Notes: generated by a model from the letters alone, not told the origin. Numbered from the stretch's first letter, positions 17,817 through 26,557 are shown. The stretch: DNA of 64,000 nt from Microbacterium oleivorans (GCF_001644225.1 NZ_LSTV01000003.1:62001-126000); one strand, 5' to 3'. Numbers and translations are program-made.

Positions 17817-19333
17817 GCGGCGCTTCCTTTCATGACGAGGTCGAGCACGCCGTGCTCATCGATCTGGGTGGAGGGGACGGTGGAGAGGATGCGGCCCTCC
17901 GCGACGACGAGCACGGTGTCGGACAGTCCGATCACCTCCTCGATCTCGCTGGAGACGATCACGACGGCGTTGCCGTCGGCCGCGAGCCGCCGGATGAGGG
18001 CGTAGATCTCCGCCCGGGCGCCGACGTCGACGCCGCGCGTCGGCTCGTCGAGCAGGAGGACCCGCGTCCCGTGCACGAACCATCGGGCGAGAAGGATCTT
18101 CTGCTGGTTCCCGCCCGACAGGGTGCGCGCCGGACGATCGGGATCCGCCGGTCGCAGCTCCAGGGCGTCGATCTGCTGCCGGGCGGCGGCTCGCTCGGCG
18201 CGGAAGTCCAGGAACCCCGCGCGGGCGAAGCGCGGGATCGAGGGGAGGGTCACGTTCATCGCGATCGGCTCGTCGAGGACGAGCCCCTGGCTCTTGCGTT
18301 CCTCGGGCGAGAGGCCGACCCCCGCCGCGACCGCGTCGACGACCGAGCCCCGCCTCAGTCGGCGGCCCGCCACAGACACCGTGCCGGCCGTCGCGCGACG
18401 GGCACCGTAGACGGTCTCGAGGATCTCGGAGCGTCCCGACCCGACGAGCCCCGCGAGGCCCACCACCTCGCCGGCGCGGACCTGGAACGACACGTCGTCG
18501 AAGACGCCGCGCAGCGAGAGCCCGTCGACGTCCAGCACGACGGGGGCGTCGGTGGGGAGGGGGGCGTGCGTGGGGAACACGTTCGCGACCTCGCGGCCGG
18601 TCATCAGACGGATGAGCTCCGGCGTCGGGGTGTCGGCCACGGGGAGCCCCGTCGCGGTGGTCCTGCCGTCCTTGAGGACGGTGATGCGGTCGCCGATCTG
18701 GCGGATCTCCTCGAGTCGGTGGGTGATGTAGACGACGGCGATCCCGGCGGCGGTGAGCTCCCGCACGACGCCGAACAGGTTCTGGACCTCGTGGGTGTCG
18801 AGGACGGCCGACGGCTCGTCCATGATGATGAGCTTCACGTCGTGCGAGAGCGCGCGGGCCATCGCGACGATCTGTTTGTTGGCGGCGCTCAACTGGCTCA
18901 CCTCGAGGTGCGGTGACAGGCTGGCGTGTCCCAGTCGGCGCAGGAGCTCGCGGGTCCGTGCGGCGGCTTCGCCGCGTCGGGTGAATCCGCCGCGCGAGAG
19001 TTCGTGCCCGAGGAAGATGTTCTCCGCGATGGTGAGGCCGTCGACCACGTCGAGTTCCTGGTACATCGTCGCGATGCCCATCGCGAGCCCGGCGTCCGGG
19101 TCGGGGATCTCGACGACCTCGCCGTCCCACCGGATCTCGCCCTCGTCCGGTCGGTGGACGCCGGCGAGGGTCTTGATGAGCGTCGACTTGCCGGCACCGT
19201 TCTGCCCGAGGATGCAGTGGACCTCGCCGGCGCGGACCTCGAGGTCGACGCCGCGCAGCGCCCGCACGCCGGCGAAGGCTTTCGTCACGCCGCGGACGTC
19301 GAGTAATGACGTTTCATGGTCGACTTTGATCAC
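17813..19333 (-). CDS. Sugar ABC importer ATPase, duplicated (RbsA/MglA-type)
   Basis: A 506-residue protein with two nucleotide-binding domains. The first has Walker A GQNGAGKS, an atypical signature QLSAANKQIV and Walker B LIIMDEPSA. The second has a degenerate P-loop GLVGSGRSE, signature LSGGNQQK and Walker B VLLLDEPTRGVD. This asymmetry is normal for the family. The frame is open to 19576, but the GTG at 19333 gives the expected length and N-terminus. It lacks a Shine-Dalgarno and lies 6 bases after TATGTT, so the transcript is probably leaderless. Confidence 0.93.
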   Translation of the reverse strand: MIKVDHETSLLDVRGVTKAFAGVRALRGVDLEVRAGEVHCILGQNGAGKSTLIKTLAGVHRPDEGEIRWDGEVVEIPDPDAGLAMGIATMYQELDVVDGLTIAENIFLGHELSRGGFTRRGEAAARTRELLRRLGHASLSPHLEVSQLSAANKQIVAMARALSHDVKLIIMDEPSAVLDTHEVQNLFGVVRELTAAGIAVVYITHRLEEIRQIGDRITVLKDGRTTATGLPVADTPTPELIRLMTGREVANVFPTHAPLPTDAPVVLDVDGLSLRGVFDDVSFQVRAGEVVGLAGLVGSGRSEILETVYGARRATAGTVSVAGRRLRRGSVVDAVAAGVGLSPEERKSQGLVLDEPIAMNVTLPSIPRFARAGFLDFRAERAAARQQIDALELRPADPDRPARTLSGGNQQKILLARWFVHGTRVLLLDEPTRGVDVGARAEIYALIRRLAADGNAVVIVSSEIEEVIGLSDTVLVVAEGRILSTVPSTQIDEHGVLDLVMKGSAA

Positions 19334-19515
19334 GCGGTGAACATAACATGCCGGGTTCACGGCCCGCGAGGGCAAAAAGGAAGGGGTGCTCCCGCGCGTC
19401 GAGCCGACGATACGCGCGAATGCGCCTGTTACCGCCCGCGTCCGCCGGTTGGAGACTTTTGCGCTCTCAAGAACAAAAGTTGACCATTCCAACATTCGTT
19501 CTGTTATGTTCATCC
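19334..19515. promoter_or_regulatory. Divergent promoter/operator region of the ROK-linked sugar locus
   Basis: The 11-bp word TGTTATGTTCA occurs on the plus strand at 19502-19512 and on the minus strand at 19348-19338, in both cases containing the -10 TATGTT of the gene it faces. On the plus strand TTGACC (19480-19485) can act as -35 with a long 18-19 base spacer. A perfect inverted repeat ACTTTTG/CAAAAGT (19455-19461 and 19474-19480) abuts that -35. These are the candidate operators for the ROK repressor and would switch both arms together. Confidence 0.6.
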
Positions 19516-19608
19516 CGTCAGCGCTGACCCTCCTCGTGTGAGTACTCGAAACCGAGAGACGCGTTGGCCGCTTCACACCAGAGCTGCATCACATTCAAGG
19601 AGGAAGAC

Positions 19609-20655
19609 ATGCGCTCACGCATGACCGCCCGGACGCGCCTCGTCCTGACCGGTGCCGCCGCCGCGGCCGCCATCGGTCTGCTGGCCGGGTGCACGGGCAC
19701 CGGCGCCGATGAGGACAGCGTCGTCGACCAGGGCACGTCGGCCGAGGAGAACGCCGAGAGCGGCGACACCGTCACGATCGGCTTCTCGGGTCCCGCCGCC
19801 GACCACGGCTGGCTCGGCGCCATCAACTCCGGCGCCGCGGACGCCGCTGCCAGCTTCGACGACGTCGAACTGAAGACCGCGGAAGGGACGAACGATCCCA
19901 TCGCCCAGATCGCCGCCGTCGAGACGTTCGTCAACGACGGCGTCGACGCCATCGTCCTGCTCCCGACCGACGGTGCCGCGCTCACCGAGGCCGCCATCGC
20001 CGCGATGGAGGCCGGCATCCCCGTCATCAACGTCGACCGCGAGTTCTCGAGCCCGTTCGCCGCGCGCGCGACGATCCTCGGCGACAACTACGGCATGGGC
20101 GTCTCGGCGGGCACCTACATCTGCGAGCAGCTCGAGGGCACCTCGGATGCCGTGGTGGCCGAGATCGCCGGCATCGACTCGCTGCCGCTCACCCAGGACC
20201 GCTCGCAGGGCTTCAAGGATGCGCTCGAGGACTGCGGCCTCGAGGTCTCCGCCCGTGTCGCCGCCGACTTCACCGTCGCCGGCGGGGAGTCCGCGGCATC
20301 CCAGCTGCTCTCGGCCAACCCGAAGATCGACGCGATCTGGAACCACGACGACGACCAGGGCATCGGCGTCATGGCCGCCATCGACTCCGCCGGTCGCGAC
20401 GAGTTCTTCATGATGGGCGGCGCGGGCAGCAAGGCCGCGATGGAGGCCATCAAGGATGACAACACCGTCCTGAAGGCGACCGTGATCTACCCGTCGACCC
20501 AGGCGGCCGACGGGGTCGCGCTGGCGCGCCTCATCGCTCAGAACAAGACGCTCGGGGACATCATCACCCCCGGCATCCCGAACCGGATTGTCCTCGACGC
20601 ACCGGTCGTCACGAAGGACAACGTCGACCAGTACATCGACCTCTCGTTCGAGTGA
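19609..20655 (+). CDS. Sugar ABC importer substrate-binding lipoprotein
   Basis: A 348-residue periplasmic-binding-protein-like type I receptor (ribose/xylose family). It has a signal peptide with lipobox LLAGC, then TVTIGFSGPAADHGWLGAIN, the D-rich hinge ETFVNDGVDAIVLLPTDGAA and the ligand-loop VINVDREF. AAGGAGG precedes the ATG at 19609; the frame continues upstream without a better start. It is divergent from its ATPase and permease and first in an operon with a dehydrogenase and a TIM-barrel protein. A strong hairpin follows it. Confidence 0.93.
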   Translation: MRSRMTARTRLVLTGAAAAAAIGLLAGCTGTGADEDSVVDQGTSAEENAESGDTVTIGFSGPAADHGWLGAINSGAADAAASFDDVELKTAEGTNDPIAQIAAVETFVNDGVDAIVLLPTDGAALTEAAIAAMEAGIPVINVDREFSSPFAARATILGDNYGMGVSAGTYICEQLEGTSDAVVAEIAGIDSLPLTQDRSQGFKDALEDCGLEVSARVAADFTVAGGESAASQLLSANPKIDAIWNHDDDQGIGVMAAIDSAGRDEFFMMGGAGSKAAMEAIKDDNTVLKATVIYPSTQAADGVALARLIAQNKTLGDIITPGIPNRIVLDAPVVTKDNVDQYIDLSFE

Positions 20656-20663
20656 TCATCGAC

Positions 20664-20690
20664 GGGGGCGCCCGGTGCGTGGGCGCCCCC
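20664..20690 (+). terminator. Hairpin after the sugar-binding protein gene
   Basis: A perfect 10-bp stem GGGGGCGCCC/GGGCGCCCCC with a 7-base loop and no U run. It lies between the binding protein and the dehydrogenase, so probably a partial terminator or mRNA-stabilising element. Confidence 0.6.
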
Positions 20691-20713
20691 ACCATCTCCG
20701 AGAGGACACCGAC

Positions 20714-21883
20714 ATGACGGACACGCTGCGGGTCGCGATGATCGGCCACGGTTTCATGGGCGCCGCCCACTCGCAGGGGTGGCGCGTCGCTCCGAGGTTC
20801 TTCGACCTGCCGCTCGATCCCGTCATGCAGGTCGTGACCGGGCGCGACGCGGCGTCGACCGCCGCTGCGGCGGAGAAGTGGGGGTGGTCGGAGTCCTCCA
20901 CCGACTGGCGGGCCACGATCGCCCGCGAGGACATCGACGTCGTCGACATCGTCACCCCCGGCGACACCCACGCCGAGATCGCGATCGCCGCGCTCGAGGC
21001 CGGCAAGCACGTGCTCTGTGAGAAGCCGCTGGCCAACTCCGTCGCCGAGGCCGAGGCGATGACGGATGCCGCGGAGCGCGCTGCGGCGCGGGGCATCCGT
21101 GCCATGGTGGGCTTCACCTACCGTCGGGTCCCCGCCGCGACCTTCGCGCGGGACCTGGTCGCCGCCGGCAGGATCGGCGAGGTCCGTCAGGTGCGGGCCG
21201 AATACCTGCAGGACTGGCTCATCGATCCGGAGGCGCCGATGACGTGGCGCCTCGACCGCACGAAGGCGGGCTCGGGATCGCTCGGCGACATCGGCGCCCA
21301 CGCGGTCGACCTCGCGGAGTACATCACGGGGCAGACCGTCGACAGCGTCTCGGGCATCGTCGAGACTCTCGTCGAGGAGCGTCCCCTGCTGGGGGAGGGC
21401 ATCGGGCTCTCGGGAACGGCGTGCACGGAACGCGGACGCGTGACCGTCGACGACGTCGCGCTCTTCACGGGGCGGTTGAGTTCGGGCGCCCTCGCGTCGT
21501 TCGAAGCGACCCGCTACCGGACGGGGCGCAAGAACGCGCTGCGGGTGGAGGTGTCGGGGACGCGCGGTGCGCTCTCGTTCGACCTCGAACGGCTCAACGA
21601 ACTGGACTTCTACGACGCGACCGCGGCTGAAACCGAACTCGGATTCCGCCGCATCCTCGTCACGGAGCACGACCACCCCTACCTGTCGCCGTGGTGGCCC
21701 ACCGGCCACATGCTCGGCTACGAGCACGGCTTCTCCCACCAGGTCGTCGACTTCACGACGGCCATCGCCGAGGGCACGGCGCCACGGCCGTCGTTCGCCG
21801 ACGGCCTGCACGTCCAGCGTGTCCTCGACGCGGTGGAACGCAGCTCCGCGGACCAGAGCCGCTGGGTGCAGACGAACGACTGA
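20714..21883 (+). CDS. Gfo/Idh/MocA-family NAD(P)-dependent dehydrogenase
   Basis: A 389-residue sugar or inositol dehydrogenase. The Rossmann dinucleotide motif GHGFMGAAH is at residues 11-19, the catalytic-loop CEKPLANS (about 102-109) carries the family EKP, and the C-terminal domain contains GSGSLGDIGAHAVDLAEYI with the active-site Asp/His. The frame is open upstream, but the ATG at 20714 gives the family N-terminus MTDTLRVAMIGHG. It is followed by the TIM-barrel isomerase, a pairing typical of catabolism of inositols, uncommon hexoses or keto-sugars. Confidence 0.9.
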   Translation: MTDTLRVAMIGHGFMGAAHSQGWRVAPRFFDLPLDPVMQVVTGRDAASTAAAAEKWGWSESSTDWRATIAREDIDVVDIVTPGDTHAEIAIAALEAGKHVLCEKPLANSVAEAEAMTDAAERAAARGIRAMVGFTYRRVPAATFARDLVAAGRIGEVRQVRAEYLQDWLIDPEAPMTWRLDRTKAGSGSLGDIGAHAVDLAEYITGQTVDSVSGIVETLVEERPLLGEGIGLSGTACTERGRVTVDDVALFTGRLSSGALASFEATRYRTGRKNALRVEVSGTRGALSFDLERLNELDFYDATAAETELGFRRILVTEHDHPYLSPWWPTGHMLGYEHGFSHQVVDFTTAIAEGTAPRPSFADGLHVQRVLDAVERSSADQSRWVQTND

Positions 21884-21917
21884 CCGCGGGACCCCCGCAT
21901 CCGAGAAAGGATCCGCG

Positions 21918-22922
21918 ATGGCGCGACCGATCACGCTGTTCACCGGCCAGTGGGCCGACCTGCCGTTCGACGAGGTCGCGCGCCTCGCGGGCGAGTGGGG
22001 CTACGACGGGCTCGAGATCGCCTGCTGGGGCGACCACCTCGACGTGTCCCGCTGGGACGATGCCGCCTACGTCCGCAGCCGGAGGGAGATCCTGGAACGC
22101 AACGGACTGCAGGTGCACGCCATCGCCAACCACCTCGGTGGGCAGGCGGTGTGCGACGACCCGATCGATCAGCGGCACCGCGACATCCTCTCCGACCGCG
22201 TCTGGGGCGACGGTGACGCCGAGGGGGTCCGGCGGCGTGCCGCCGAGGGGATGAAGGACACGGCCCGGATGGCCGCGAAGCTCGGGGTGAAGATCGTCAC
22301 CGGCTTCACGGGGTCGTCGATCTGGAAGTACCTCGCGATGTTCCCACCGGCATCCCAGGACATGGTCGACGCCGGCTACGAGGACTTCGCCGCCCGCTGG
22401 AACCCGATCCTCGACGTGTTCGACGAGGTCGGCGTGCGGTTCGCCCACGAGGTGCACCCGTCCGAGATCGCGTACGACTACTGGACCACGCACCGCGCGC
22501 TCGAGGCCATCGGCCACCGCGAGGCGTTCGGCCTGAACTGGGATCCGAGCCACATGGTGTGGCAGGACCTCGACCCCGTGGCGTTCCTGTGGGACTTCCG
22601 CGACCGGATCATCCACGTCCACTGCAAGGACACGAAGAAGCGCCTCGGCAACGGACGCAACGGGCGGCTCTCGTCGCACCTCGCCTGGGCCGACCCGCGG
22701 CGCGGCTGGGACTTCATCTCCACCGGGCACGGCGACGTGCCCTGGGAGGACGCGTTCCGCATGCTCAACGCGATCGGCTACACCGGTCCGTTGTCGGTCG
22801 AGTGGGAGGATGCCGGCATGGACCGCCTCGTCGGAGCCCCCGAGGCGCTCGCCTTCATCCGCCGCCTCTCGACGTACCAGCCGTCCGCCGCCGCCTTCGA
22901 CGCCGCCTTCTCCTCGCACTGA
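21918..22922 (+). CDS. Sugar phosphate isomerase/epimerase-like TIM-barrel protein
   Basis: A 334-residue xylose-isomerase-like (AP endonuclease family 2) barrel. Expected metal ligands are seen in FAHEVHPSEIAYD, GLNWDPSHMVWQ, IIHVHCKDTKK and the late SVEWEDAGMD. GAAAGG precedes the ATG. It is co-oriented with the dehydrogenase (34-base gap) and the binding protein, making a transport-oxidation-isomerisation set. The substrate is unknown; it could be an inosose dehydratase/isomerase or a sugar epimerase. Confidence 0.88.
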   Translation: MARPITLFTGQWADLPFDEVARLAGEWGYDGLEIACWGDHLDVSRWDDAAYVRSRREILERNGLQVHAIANHLGGQAVCDDPIDQRHRDILSDRVWGDGDAEGVRRRAAEGMKDTARMAAKLGVKIVTGFTGSSIWKYLAMFPPASQDMVDAGYEDFAARWNPILDVFDEVGVRFAHEVHPSEIAYDYWTTHRALEAIGHREAFGLNWDPSHMVWQDLDPVAFLWDFRDRIIHVHCKDTKKRLGNGRNGRLSSHLAWADPRRGWDFISTGHGDVPWEDAFRMLNAIGYTGPLSVEWEDAGMDRLVGAPEALAFIRRLSTYQPSAAAFDAAFSSH

Positions 22923-23053
22923 CCCGCGCGCGTGGTCAGCGCGCGAGGGCGTGCGCTGGTGCCGAGCGCGCCGGCTGTGGCGCGGCATCCACCCTCGCTT
23001 TCGGCGCGGAGGCACGCTCTCGCACCTCCTCCACAACCGCGGGGTGAGGGGGC

Positions 23054-23078
23054 CCGTCCCGGAAGGGCTACGGGACGG
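23054..23078 (+). terminator. Candidate terminator of the sugar operon
   Basis: CCGTCCCG (23054-23061) pairs with CGGGACGG (23071-23078). It lies in the non-coding stretch 22923-23114, which holds nothing else I can identify. Confidence 0.4.
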
Positions 23079-23114
23079 CGCGTGGGGAGGGGGGTCGCGC
23101 GGCACTCTCGGGGG

Positions 23115-24137
23115 ATGCGTGATCTGGACCTGACTGCCGCCGCGGCGGCGCTGCGGCGCCGAGAAGACCTCGTCCTCGACGGGTGGAGCAGACGCGACAT
23201 CGACGAGGCGATCACGGGCGGTGAGCTCGTGCGGGTCCGCAGGGGGTGGTACTGCGATGACGCGACCTGGCGGGACCTCTGGCCCGAGTTGCAGCATCGC
23301 CTGCACATCGCGGCGGTGTCAGCGGATGCCGGGGCGCCGCCGGTGTTCTCTTTCACCTCGGCCGCGGTCCTCCACGGGCTTCCGCTCTACCGTGCCCGCG
23401 TCGAGCGCGTCCACACGCTCCAGCCGGCGGCGGGGCGTCACAGCGGTCCCGCGGTCGCGCGGCACCGGGCTGCGCTCGCCGCGGAGGACATCGTCGTCGT
23501 CGAGGGCCTCCCGTGCACGAGTCTCGAGCGCACCGTCCACGACCTCCTCTGCGGTGCGGGTCTCGAGGTCGCAGTCGCCGCCGCTGACGCCGCGCTGCAG
23601 CTTGTCGCCGGACCGCCGCGCGCCTACGACACGGGCGCCGCCGAGAGGTTCCGGGAGGCGGTGCGCGAGCGCGTGCGCGCCGGTGCGGGCGGGCGGGGCG
23701 TGCGCGCCGCGCGCGACCTGATCGAGGTCGTCGACGGCAGGTCGGAGTTGCCTCTCGAATCGGTGATGAAGCTCCAGCTGCGTCGGCTCGGCTTCCCGCA
23801 GCCCGGCCTGCAGGTGCCGGTCCCGAGCCCTGGCGGCACGTACTGGATGGACCTCGAGATCCCGGGCACGGGACTCTTCCTCGAGTGCGATGGGAACGGC
23901 AAGTACACGGATGCGGCGCTGACCGACGGGCGCCCGGTCGAGCGCATCCTGCTCGACGAGAAGCACCGCGAGGACTGGGTGCGCGGCGTCACCGGCAACA
24001 GGGTCCTCCGTTTCGGCACCCGCGACGTCGCGACGCCCGACGCGCTCGCGTCGCGCCTCCGTGCCTTCCGTGTCGAGCTGCCGACCACACGAAAGCGCCT
24101 CTTCCTGCCGAGGCGGCCCCTTCTGGCCGGGCAATAG
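23115..24137 (+). CDS. AbiEi-like N-terminal / DUF559-like C-terminal protein
   Basis: A 340-residue protein. The N-terminus ([20 protein letters not shown], then VRRGWYC) resembles the winged-helix start of AbiEi-type antitoxin proteins. The middle has VLHGLPLY and [18 protein letters not shown] as in that group. The C-terminal ~90 residues resemble a DUF559/Vsr-like restriction-endonuclease fold: [20 protein letters not shown] with D and E-x-D-x-x-x-K, then [19 protein letters not shown]. The start at 23115 follows CACTCT by 6 bases (leaderless type). No AbiEii-type nucleotidyltransferase toxin is adjacent. Such orphan proteins are common in Microbacteriaceae and their role is not established. 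Confidence 0.75.
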   Translation: MRDLDLTAAAAALRRREDLVLDGWSRRDIDEAITGGELVRVRRGWYCDDATWRDLWPELQHRLHIAAVSADAGAPPVFSFTSAAVLHGLPLYRARVERVHTLQPAAGRHSGPAVARHRAALAAEDIVVVEGLPCTSLERTVHDLLCGAGLEVAVAAADAALQLVAGPPRAYDTGAAERFREAVRERVRAGAGGRGVRAARDLIEVVDGRSELPLESVMKLQLRRLGFPQPGLQVPVPSPGGTYWMDLEIPGTGLFLECDGNGKYTDAALTDGRPVERILLDEKHREDWVRGVTGNRVLRFGTRDVATPDALASRLRAFRVELPTTRKRLFLPRRPLLAGQ

Positions 24138-24196
24138 TGGGCGCTCTCGGCACGCGGGCGCGCTTTCGCGCGAACGCAGGGACCGGATGCCGGGAT

Positions 24197-24225
24197 TTGG
24201 CGGGTGCGCGAGCGCGGCGTACACT
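24197..24225 (+). promoter_or_regulatory. rplJ-rplL promoter
   Basis: -35 TTGGCG (24197-24202), a 17-base spacer, -10 TACACT (24220-24225). Transcription would start near 24231, leaving a leader of about 200 nt. Confidence 0.75.
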
Positions 24226-24230
24226 GGGGG

Positions 24231-24438
24231 ACAAGCCAAAGACCGTCGGTCATCGCTGTGCGCCCGCCGCACACGATCGAAGCTCTGCATCGCAGGGGCC
24301 CACGCAGGTGTACGACAGACTTCCGGGAAACCGGGCCGAAGCTCCGTGCGCTTGCGCCGGAGCTTTTCTCATGCAGCCCGACCGTCGAGGTCGACGTCCC
24401 GCCACCGCGGGGCGTCTCGTACACATCAAGGAGTGACC
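24231..24438 (+). ncRNA. Ribosomal protein L10 leader (rplJ 5' UTR)
   Basis: This structured leader before rplJ holds several hairpins (e.g. CTTCCGG...CCGGGCC near 24331) and a terminator. L10, alone or with L12, binds such leaders to repress its own operon. Placement and structure fit the known L10 leader; the exact L10 kink-turn was not modelled here. No protein-coding frame with support lies in this non-genic stretch (24138-24438). Confidence 0.65.
24339..24367 (+). terminator. Attenuator in the rplJ leader
   Basis: AAGCTCCG (24339-24346) pairs with CGGAGCTT (24358-24365), with an inner GCGC-TT-GCGC helix, followed by TT at 24366-24367 so the strand ends in TTTT. A classic intrinsic terminator 70 bases before rplJ. 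Confidence 0.8.
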
Positions 24439-24927
24439 ATGGCGCAGAAGGATGCATCGGTCGCCGAGCTCACGAAGAACTTCGAGGACTCGAACGCCGT
24501 CTTGCTGACCGAGTACCGCGGTCTGACGGTTGCCCAGCTCAAGCAGCTGCGCAACGCGATCCGTCAGGACGCGCAGTACGCCGTGGTGAAGAACACGCTG
24601 ACCAAGATCGCCGCGAACAACGCGGGGATCACGGCGCTGGACGAGGACCTCAAGGGTCCCTCGGCCGTCGCTTTCGTGCACGGCGACTTCGTCGCCACTG
24701 CCAAGGCTCTGCGTGACTTCGCCAAGGCCAACCCGCTTCTCGTGATCAAGGGCGGCATCTTCGAGGGCAACGCGCTCTCGGCCGACGAGGTCAACAAGTA
24801 CGCCTCGCTCGAGAGCCGCGAGGTTCTGCTGGCGAAGGCTGCGGGCATGATGAAGGCGACGATGGGCAAGGCTGCCGCCACCATCGACGCGCTTCGCGAA
24901 AAGCTGGAGACCGCTGACGCCGCGTAA
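24439..24927 (+). CDS. rplJ: 50S ribosomal protein L10
   Basis: A 162-residue L10, the base of the L7/L12 stalk. The N-terminal rRNA-binding domain contains [20 protein letters not shown] and [15 protein letters not shown]. The C-terminal helix ([20 protein letters not shown]) binds L12 dimers. CAAGGAG precedes the ATG. It is followed by rplL after 50 bases. Confidence 0.98.
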   Translation: MAQKDASVAELTKNFEDSNAVLLTEYRGLTVAQLKQLRNAIRQDAQYAVVKNTLTKIAANNAGITALDEDLKGPSAVAFVHGDFVATAKALRDFAKANPLLVIKGGIFEGNALSADEVNKYASLESREVLLAKAAGMMKATMGKAAATIDALREKLETADAA

Positions 24928-24977
24928 GCGACGAGCGAGCTCTTTTACACACACCCCATCTATCTAGGAGATACATC

Positions 24978-25358
24978 ATGGCGAAGCTTTCCACCGAGGA
25001 GCTGCTCGAGCAGTTCGCCGGCCTCACCCTCGTCGAGCTCAGCGAGTTCGTGAAGGCGTTCGAGGAGAAGTTCGACGTCACCGCTGCTGCCCCCGTCGCC
25101 GTTGCCGGTGCCGGTGGTGGCGCTGCTGCTGAAGAGGTTGAGGAGAAGGACTCCTTCGACGTCATCCTCGAGGCTGCCGGCGACAAGAAGATCCAGGTCA
25201 TCAAGGTCGTCCGCGAGCTCACCTCGCTCGGCCTCGGCGAGGCCAAGGCCGTCGTCGACGGTGCTCCCAAGGCCGTGCTCGAGGGCGCGAACAAGGAAGC
25301 CGCCGACAAGGCGAAGGAGGCCCTCGAGGCCGCCGGCGCGACGGTGTCCGTCAAGTAA
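24978..25358 (+). CDS. rplL: 50S ribosomal protein L7/L12
   Basis: A 126-residue stalk protein that recruits translation GTPases. It has the N-terminal dimerisation domain ([20 protein letters not shown]), an Ala/Gly hinge, and the C-terminal domain with [20 protein letters not shown] and [23 protein letters not shown] precedes the ATG. Codon use is very biased, as expected for high expression. A strong terminator follows. Confidence 0.98.
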   Translation: MAKLSTEELLEQFAGLTLVELSEFVKAFEEKFDVTAAAPVAVAGAGGGAAAEEVEEKDSFDVILEAAGDKKIQVIKVVRELTSLGLGEAKAVVDGAPKAVLEGANKEAADKAKEALEAAGATVSVK

Positions 25359-25372
25359 GGTCCCGCACCTTT

Positions 25373-25410
25373 CCGAAGGCCTCGGATGCTTCGGCATCCG
25401 GGGCCTTCGG
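25373..25410 (+). terminator. Terminator of rplJ-rplL
   Basis: CCGAAGGCC (25373-25381) pairs with GGCCTTCGG (25402-25410). The inner helix GGATGC-TTCG-GCATCC has a TTCG tetraloop. It also faces the convergent LacI gene. Confidence 0.85.
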
Positions 25411-25433
25411 CCGTTCCCGGGGGATGCCTGGCG

Positions 25434-26474
25434 TCAGGACCAGGCGGCGTCGCGGACGGCGGCGCTCGAGGCCCCGGTGGGCGTGGACGTCGAGTTCCGG
25501 ACGACCAGCCGAGGGCGGATGATGACGCTCGTCGGCTCGACGGTCGGGTCCTCGATGTGGCGCATGAGCAGTTCCACGGCCGTCGCGCCCTGCTCGCGCG
25601 GGATCTGTCGCAGCGTCGTCAGGGCGAACATCTCGGCGTTCTCGTGGTCGTCGATGCCGATGACGCTGAGGTCGGAGGGGACCAGGATGCCGAGGCGCCG
25701 CGCCGCGATGATGGCGCCGATCGCGACCTCGTCGCACGCCGCCACCAGTCCCGTGGGTCGCTGCGAGGGGTCGCTGAGCAGATCGACCGCGGCGGCGTAG
25801 CCGGCGGACATCGTGAGCTCCGCGGGCGTGCGGCTGATGTGGTCGCCGAGCCCCGACTCGCGCATCTCGCGCTCGTAACCCTCGTAGCGCGCGGACTCGA
25901 CGTGAGGCCACAGTGTCGCCGCCGTGCCGCCGAGGAACGCGATGCGGCGGTGTCCCAGCGAGACGAGGTGCGCTGTCGCCAGGGCGGCCGCGTGCGCGTC
26001 GTCGAGGGTCACGACGCTCGTCGTGCGCTCGGTGCCGATGATGCTGACGACCGGGCGGGCGAGCGACAGCAGGGTCTCGAGCTCGCTCTCGGCGGGCTCC
26101 AGCCCGACCGCGATGAGCCCGTCGAACCTCTTGCGGGTGAGGAACTCGTCGAACACGCGACGGCGGGTCTCGCTGCCCGGGTCGGCGTCGTACAGGGTGA
26201 GGTCCAGTCCGCGTTCCAGGAGCGCCTGCTGTATACCTTCGAGGACCTCGGCGAAGAACCATCGGTTGACGTGCGGCATCACGACGCCGACGTTGCGGGT
26301 GCGCCCCGTCGCGAGGCTGACGGCGCTCGTCGACGGTGTGTATCCGAGTCGGCGCGCGGCCTCGTGCACACGTCGTCGGGCATCGGCCGACACCTGCGTG
26401 CTGCCGGTCAGTGCGCGACTGGCGGTCGCCTTCGATACGCCGGCCTCACGTGCGACGTCGGCGATGGTGCTCAT
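25434..26474 (-). CDS. LacI-family transcriptional repressor
   Basis: A 346-residue repressor. The N-terminal HTH TIADVAREAGVSKATASRAL is followed by the hinge helix near YTPSTSAVSLATG. The sugar-binding core has VGVVMPHVNRWFFAEVLEGI and VIGIDDHENAEMF. GAGGAGG precedes the ATG. It is divergent from the sugar importer at 26740. The GGAACCGGTTCC operator overlaps its own -35 and GGAATCGGTTCC lies at the importer start site, so it probably controls both. The effector is probably a disaccharide or its phosphate. Confidence 0.93.
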   Translation of the reverse strand: MSTIADVAREAGVSKATASRALTGSTQVSADARRRVHEAARRLGYTPSTSAVSLATGRTRNVGVVMPHVNRWFFAEVLEGIQQALLERGLDLTLYDADPGSETRRRVFDEFLTRKRFDGLIAVGLEPAESELETLLSLARPVVSIIGTERTTSVVTLDDAHAAALATAHLVSLGHRRIAFLGGTAATLWPHVESARYEGYEREMRESGLGDHISRTPAELTMSAGYAAAVDLLSDPSQRPTGLVAACDEVAIGAIIAARRLGILVPSDLSVIGIDDHENAEMFALTTLRQIPREQGATAVELLMRHIEDPTVEPTSVIIRPRLVVRNSTSTPTGASSAAVRDAAWS

Positions 26475-26519
26475 CGGTCCTCCTCGACCCTGTCCGACCG
26501 TCCCCTCGGTCGAGGACTC

Positions 26520-26557
26520 AGCGTAGTGCCTGGAACGGCACTCCGGAACCGGTTCCG
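26520..26557 (-). promoter_or_regulatory. lacI-type gene promoter with operator O1
   Basis: Minus strand: -35 TTCCGG (26548-26543), 17-base spacer, -10 TACGCT (26525-26520). The perfect palindrome CGGAACCGGTTCCG (26544-26557) overlaps the -35, indicating autorepression. Confidence 0.7.

Noticed and set aside
23115..24137. Complete AbiE toxin-antitoxin system
   Set aside because: The AbiEii nucleotidyltransferase gene is missing on both sides; the neighbours are a sugar isomerase and rplJ.
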